Positions 6,599-7,837 of a stretch of DNA of 7,837 bases are shown here, one piece after another. The translations under genes were made by a program, and so were the position numbers. The DNA comes from Bacillota bacterium (GTDB lineage Bacteria; Bacillota_B; Desulfitobacteriia; Desulfitobacteriales; Desulfitobacteriaceae), in assembly GCA_021779415.1 (NCBI GenBank), contig JAJYAS010000126.1, forward strand, positions 339 through 8,175. The letters run 5' to 3'. Position 1 is the first letter of the stretch. Each line of letters begins with the position of its first letter. Below the pieces are notes generated by a model. That model had not been told where the DNA came from. It saw only the letters and a program-made list of their open reading frames with translations, and did no database searches.

Positions 6599-6625
6599 GC
6601 AGGAGTTTCCAGCCTCATGACGAAT
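6599..6625 (+). promoter_or_regulatory. Candidate sigma-H-type promoter for the unknown gene and ymdB
   Basis: GCAGGAGTT (6599-6607) and GACGAAT (6619-6625), 11 nt apart, match the Bacillus sigma-H pattern RNAGGAWWW-N11/12-RNNGAAT with a single mismatch. A start near 6632 would give a leader of about 40 nt. No convincing sigma-A promoter is visible between the rny terminator and 6671, yet the genes after the terminator need one. Sigma-H directs transition-phase and early sporulation genes, and spoVS, which often follows ymdB, is sigma-H dependent in B. subtilis; that gene is not in this window. Confidence 0.5.
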
Positions 6626-6670
6626 AAATAGCATGAAAGGACAGCGCAAAAGAGAGGGCTGAAAACAAGG

Positions 6671-7183
6671 ATGCTAAATAATTTGCAGTTTAAAGATGGA
6701 GCACTTGTCCAAGATGGAGTTGGATTATTGACCTCAATTTTGCTGAGATATTCTGAATTGGGGTCGGTTCATTATTGGCGTGAGCAACATGCTCTAAAGT
6801 TTACTTTTATGATCATGAGAAGCCAAGATGTTGATGATCTTCAAGAAATTCTAAAGCCCGCCTTAGAATTTTTCCATAAACTTGAGGGGCGAATTATGCG
6901 AATTTTTGAGATTGCCAGTCGCTGTGAGGAAAATGTTTGTGTGATCACGTTGACTCGAGATGTCGATAGTATGACCCAGCGTGAAGTGGGGCTTATCGTC
7001 GAACTGCTAAAGAGGGAATATAAAAAGCAGTTGTTATTTGATGAAATGAATCTGCCTGAAGATGAACAAATTTATCAAGAAGAAATGATAAGCCACTTGC
7101 TATCTTCAGTTCAGTCCCAAGATATTGAGAAAAATGTAGTTGCTTTGCGAGAAGAAGGGCGAGTTTTAGTTTTTAAGAGCTAA
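6671..7183 (+). CDS. Protein of unknown function (170 residues) between rny and ymdB
   Basis: I do not recognise a family. The protein is soluble-looking, without signal peptide or membrane helix, acidic toward the C-terminus, and reads as alternating strands and helices: a strand-like ALKFTFMIM (41-49), a helix DVDDLQEILKPALEFF (53-68), two strands RIMRIFEIA and VCVITLTRD (74-97) with Cys at 85 and 90, a long helix TQREVGLIVELLKREYKKQ (102-120), and a final strand GRVLVF. Composition matches its neighbours and shows no sign of transfer. ATG 6671 is the natural start, but its ribosome binding site is poor: AAGG touches the ATG and GAGAGG is 13 nt away. TTG 6683, with AAGGA 11 nt upstream, is an alternative. 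It lies after the rny terminator and the sigma-H-like promoter and is probably cotranscribed with ymdB, 98 nt downstream, since no terminator separates them. Confidence 0.85.
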   Translation: MLNNLQFKDGALVQDGVGLLTSILLRYSELGSVHYWREQHALKFTFMIMRSQDVDDLQEILKPALEFFHKLEGRIMRIFEIASRCEENVCVITLTRDVDSMTQREVGLIVELLKREYKKQLLFDEMNLPEDEQIYQEEMISHLLSSVQSQDIEKNVVALREEGRVLVFKS

Positions 7184-7281
7184 TAATTTTATTTTTAAAG
7201 GATTAATCGTTTTAAATCTACGTAAAATGATAATGTTATTTAGAGATTGCTGTTTTGGGCGATTTGGAAGGGGGCACGTTC

Positions 7282-7837
7282 GTGCGAGTGCTTTTTATTG
7301 GGGATATTGTGGGTAAGCCGGGAAGGGAAGCTGTTAAACGATTTATTAAACCGCTTCAGGTCGAGTATAAGGTCGATGTAACCATTGCTAACGCCGAAAA
7401 TGCTGCGGCTGGAAAAGGATTAACAAAAGAGATTGCCGAGGAGCTTTATAACAACGGAATTCAGTTTTTGACGATGGGTAATCATGTCTGGGATCAAAGA
7501 GAAATTATGAATTTTATCGATCGAGAGCCCAGACTTATTCGACCTGCGAATTATCCAGTAGGTGCACCGGGACAAGGATATGGGTTCATAAGAGCGATGG
7601 GTAAGAAAATTGGCGTCCTTAATCTTTCAGGCAGGATATTTTTGCCACCGTTAGAAGATCCATTCAGTGGAGCAATACGCTGGATCAATCAGATGAAACA
7701 AGAGACTTCGATTATTATTGTTGATTTTCATGCCGAGGCAACTTCGGAAAAGGTCGCGTTGGGTTGGTTTCTCGATGGAAAAGTTAGCGCTGTGGTTGGA
7801 ACCCATACTCATATTCAGACAGCTGACGCTCGTTTGC
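7282..7837 (+). CDS. ymdB: YmdB family metallophosphoesterase (TIGR00282), 3' partial
   Basis: The frame opens at GTG 7282 with GGAAGGGGG (7266-7274) 7 nt upstream and runs off the window after 185 residues; the family is about 260 long, so roughly 75 residues are missing. YmdB is a dinuclear-metal phosphodiesterase active on 2',3'- or 3',5'-cyclic nucleotides, and in B. subtilis it controls the choice between biofilm and motility gene expression. All metal-site residues fall at the Bacillus numbers: D8 in FIGDIVG, E39-N40 in ANAENAAAG, N67 and H68 in TMGNHVWD, H150 in VDFHAEATSEK, and H175/H177 in VVGTHTHIQTAD, so the enzyme should be active. The 98-nt gap before it is A/T-rich and shows no clear promoter or terminator, which suggests cotranscription with the unknown gene upstream. 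Confidence 0.96.
   Translation, partial: MRVLFIGDIVGKPGREAVKRFIKPLQVEYKVDVTIANAENAAAGKGLTKEIAEELYNNGIQFLTMGNHVWDQREIMNFIDREPRLIRPANYPVGAPGQGYGFIRAMGKKIGVLNLSGRIFLPPLEDPFSGAIRWINQMKQETSIIIVDFHAEATSEKVALGWFLDGKVSAVVGTHTHIQTADARL

Noticed and set aside
6502..6670. c-di-GMP (GEMM) riboswitch or other known aptamer in the gap after rny
   Set aside because: The conserved aptamer signatures are not present; only an inverted repeat and promoter-like boxes can be supported.
7200..7281. Possible sigma-A promoter before ymdB (GATAAT near 7227-7233)
   Set aside because: A -10-like hexamer is present but no -35 at acceptable spacing; the nearest candidate, TTAATC, is 20 nt away. Random A/T-richness explains it.
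1..7837. CRISPR arrays, insertion sequences, tRNA/rRNA genes
   Set aside because: No spaced direct repeats, transposase-like frames or cloverleaf/rRNA sequences were seen; the region is ordinary core chromosome outside the two gaps discussed.

Overview
The window reads as a chromosomal core-gene region of a spore-forming, low-GC Gram-positive bacterium of the class Clostridia. A member of the Peptococcaceae/Desulfitobacteriaceae group (Desulfosporosinus- or Desulfitobacterium-like) is the best guess. This rests on the gene order cinA – DEAD-box helicase – recA – recX – rny – (unknown) – ymdB, strong AGGAGG-type ribosome binding sites, a Bacillus-type LexA operator (CGAAC-N4-GTT) in front of recA, and RNase Y as a membrane-anchored RNase. 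The exact genus is inferred. All genes lie on the + strand. I found no mobile element, CRISPR array, tRNA or rRNA.

Layout. Positions 1-1242 hold cinA, lacking about 11 N-terminal codons. Its last codons overlap a DEAD-box RNA helicase (1232-2851) that ends at a strong hairpin terminator (2871-2913). A new unit follows: a sigma-A promoter (2975-3004), a LexA box just past the -10 (3009-3022), a 5'-UTR hairpin, recA (3068-4108) and the overlapping recX (from TTG 4095). A 27-codon ORF with an excellent ribosome binding site comes 18 nt after recX. A new sigma-A promoter (4656-4684) lies inside that small ORF and precedes a structured leader RNA ending in a terminator (4835-4859), after which comes rny (4905-6452) with its own terminator (6470-6501). 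A 169-nt gap carries an inverted repeat and a sigma-H-like promoter. It is followed by an unrecognised 170-residue protein (6671-7183) and ymdB, which starts at GTG 7282 and runs off the window.

How the genes work together. The first part handles nucleotide/NAD salvage (CinA) and RNA remodelling (helicase). recA-recX is the homologous recombination and SOS core, with RecX as RecA modulator. rny and ymdB concern RNA turnover and cell-fate decisions: RNase Y starts mRNA decay at the membrane, and YmdB is a metallophosphodiesterase that in Bacillus affects biofilm and motility gene expression.

The most interesting element is the leader between recX and rny. The 5' end of the transcript expected from the 4656-4684 promoter can pair over about 140 nt with the left arm of the terminator in front of rny. 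This gives a closing helix that encloses two abutting hairpins and is incompatible with the terminator. It looks like either a riboswitch-type attenuator controlling rny or a self-standing small RNA, and I cannot match it to a known class by eye.
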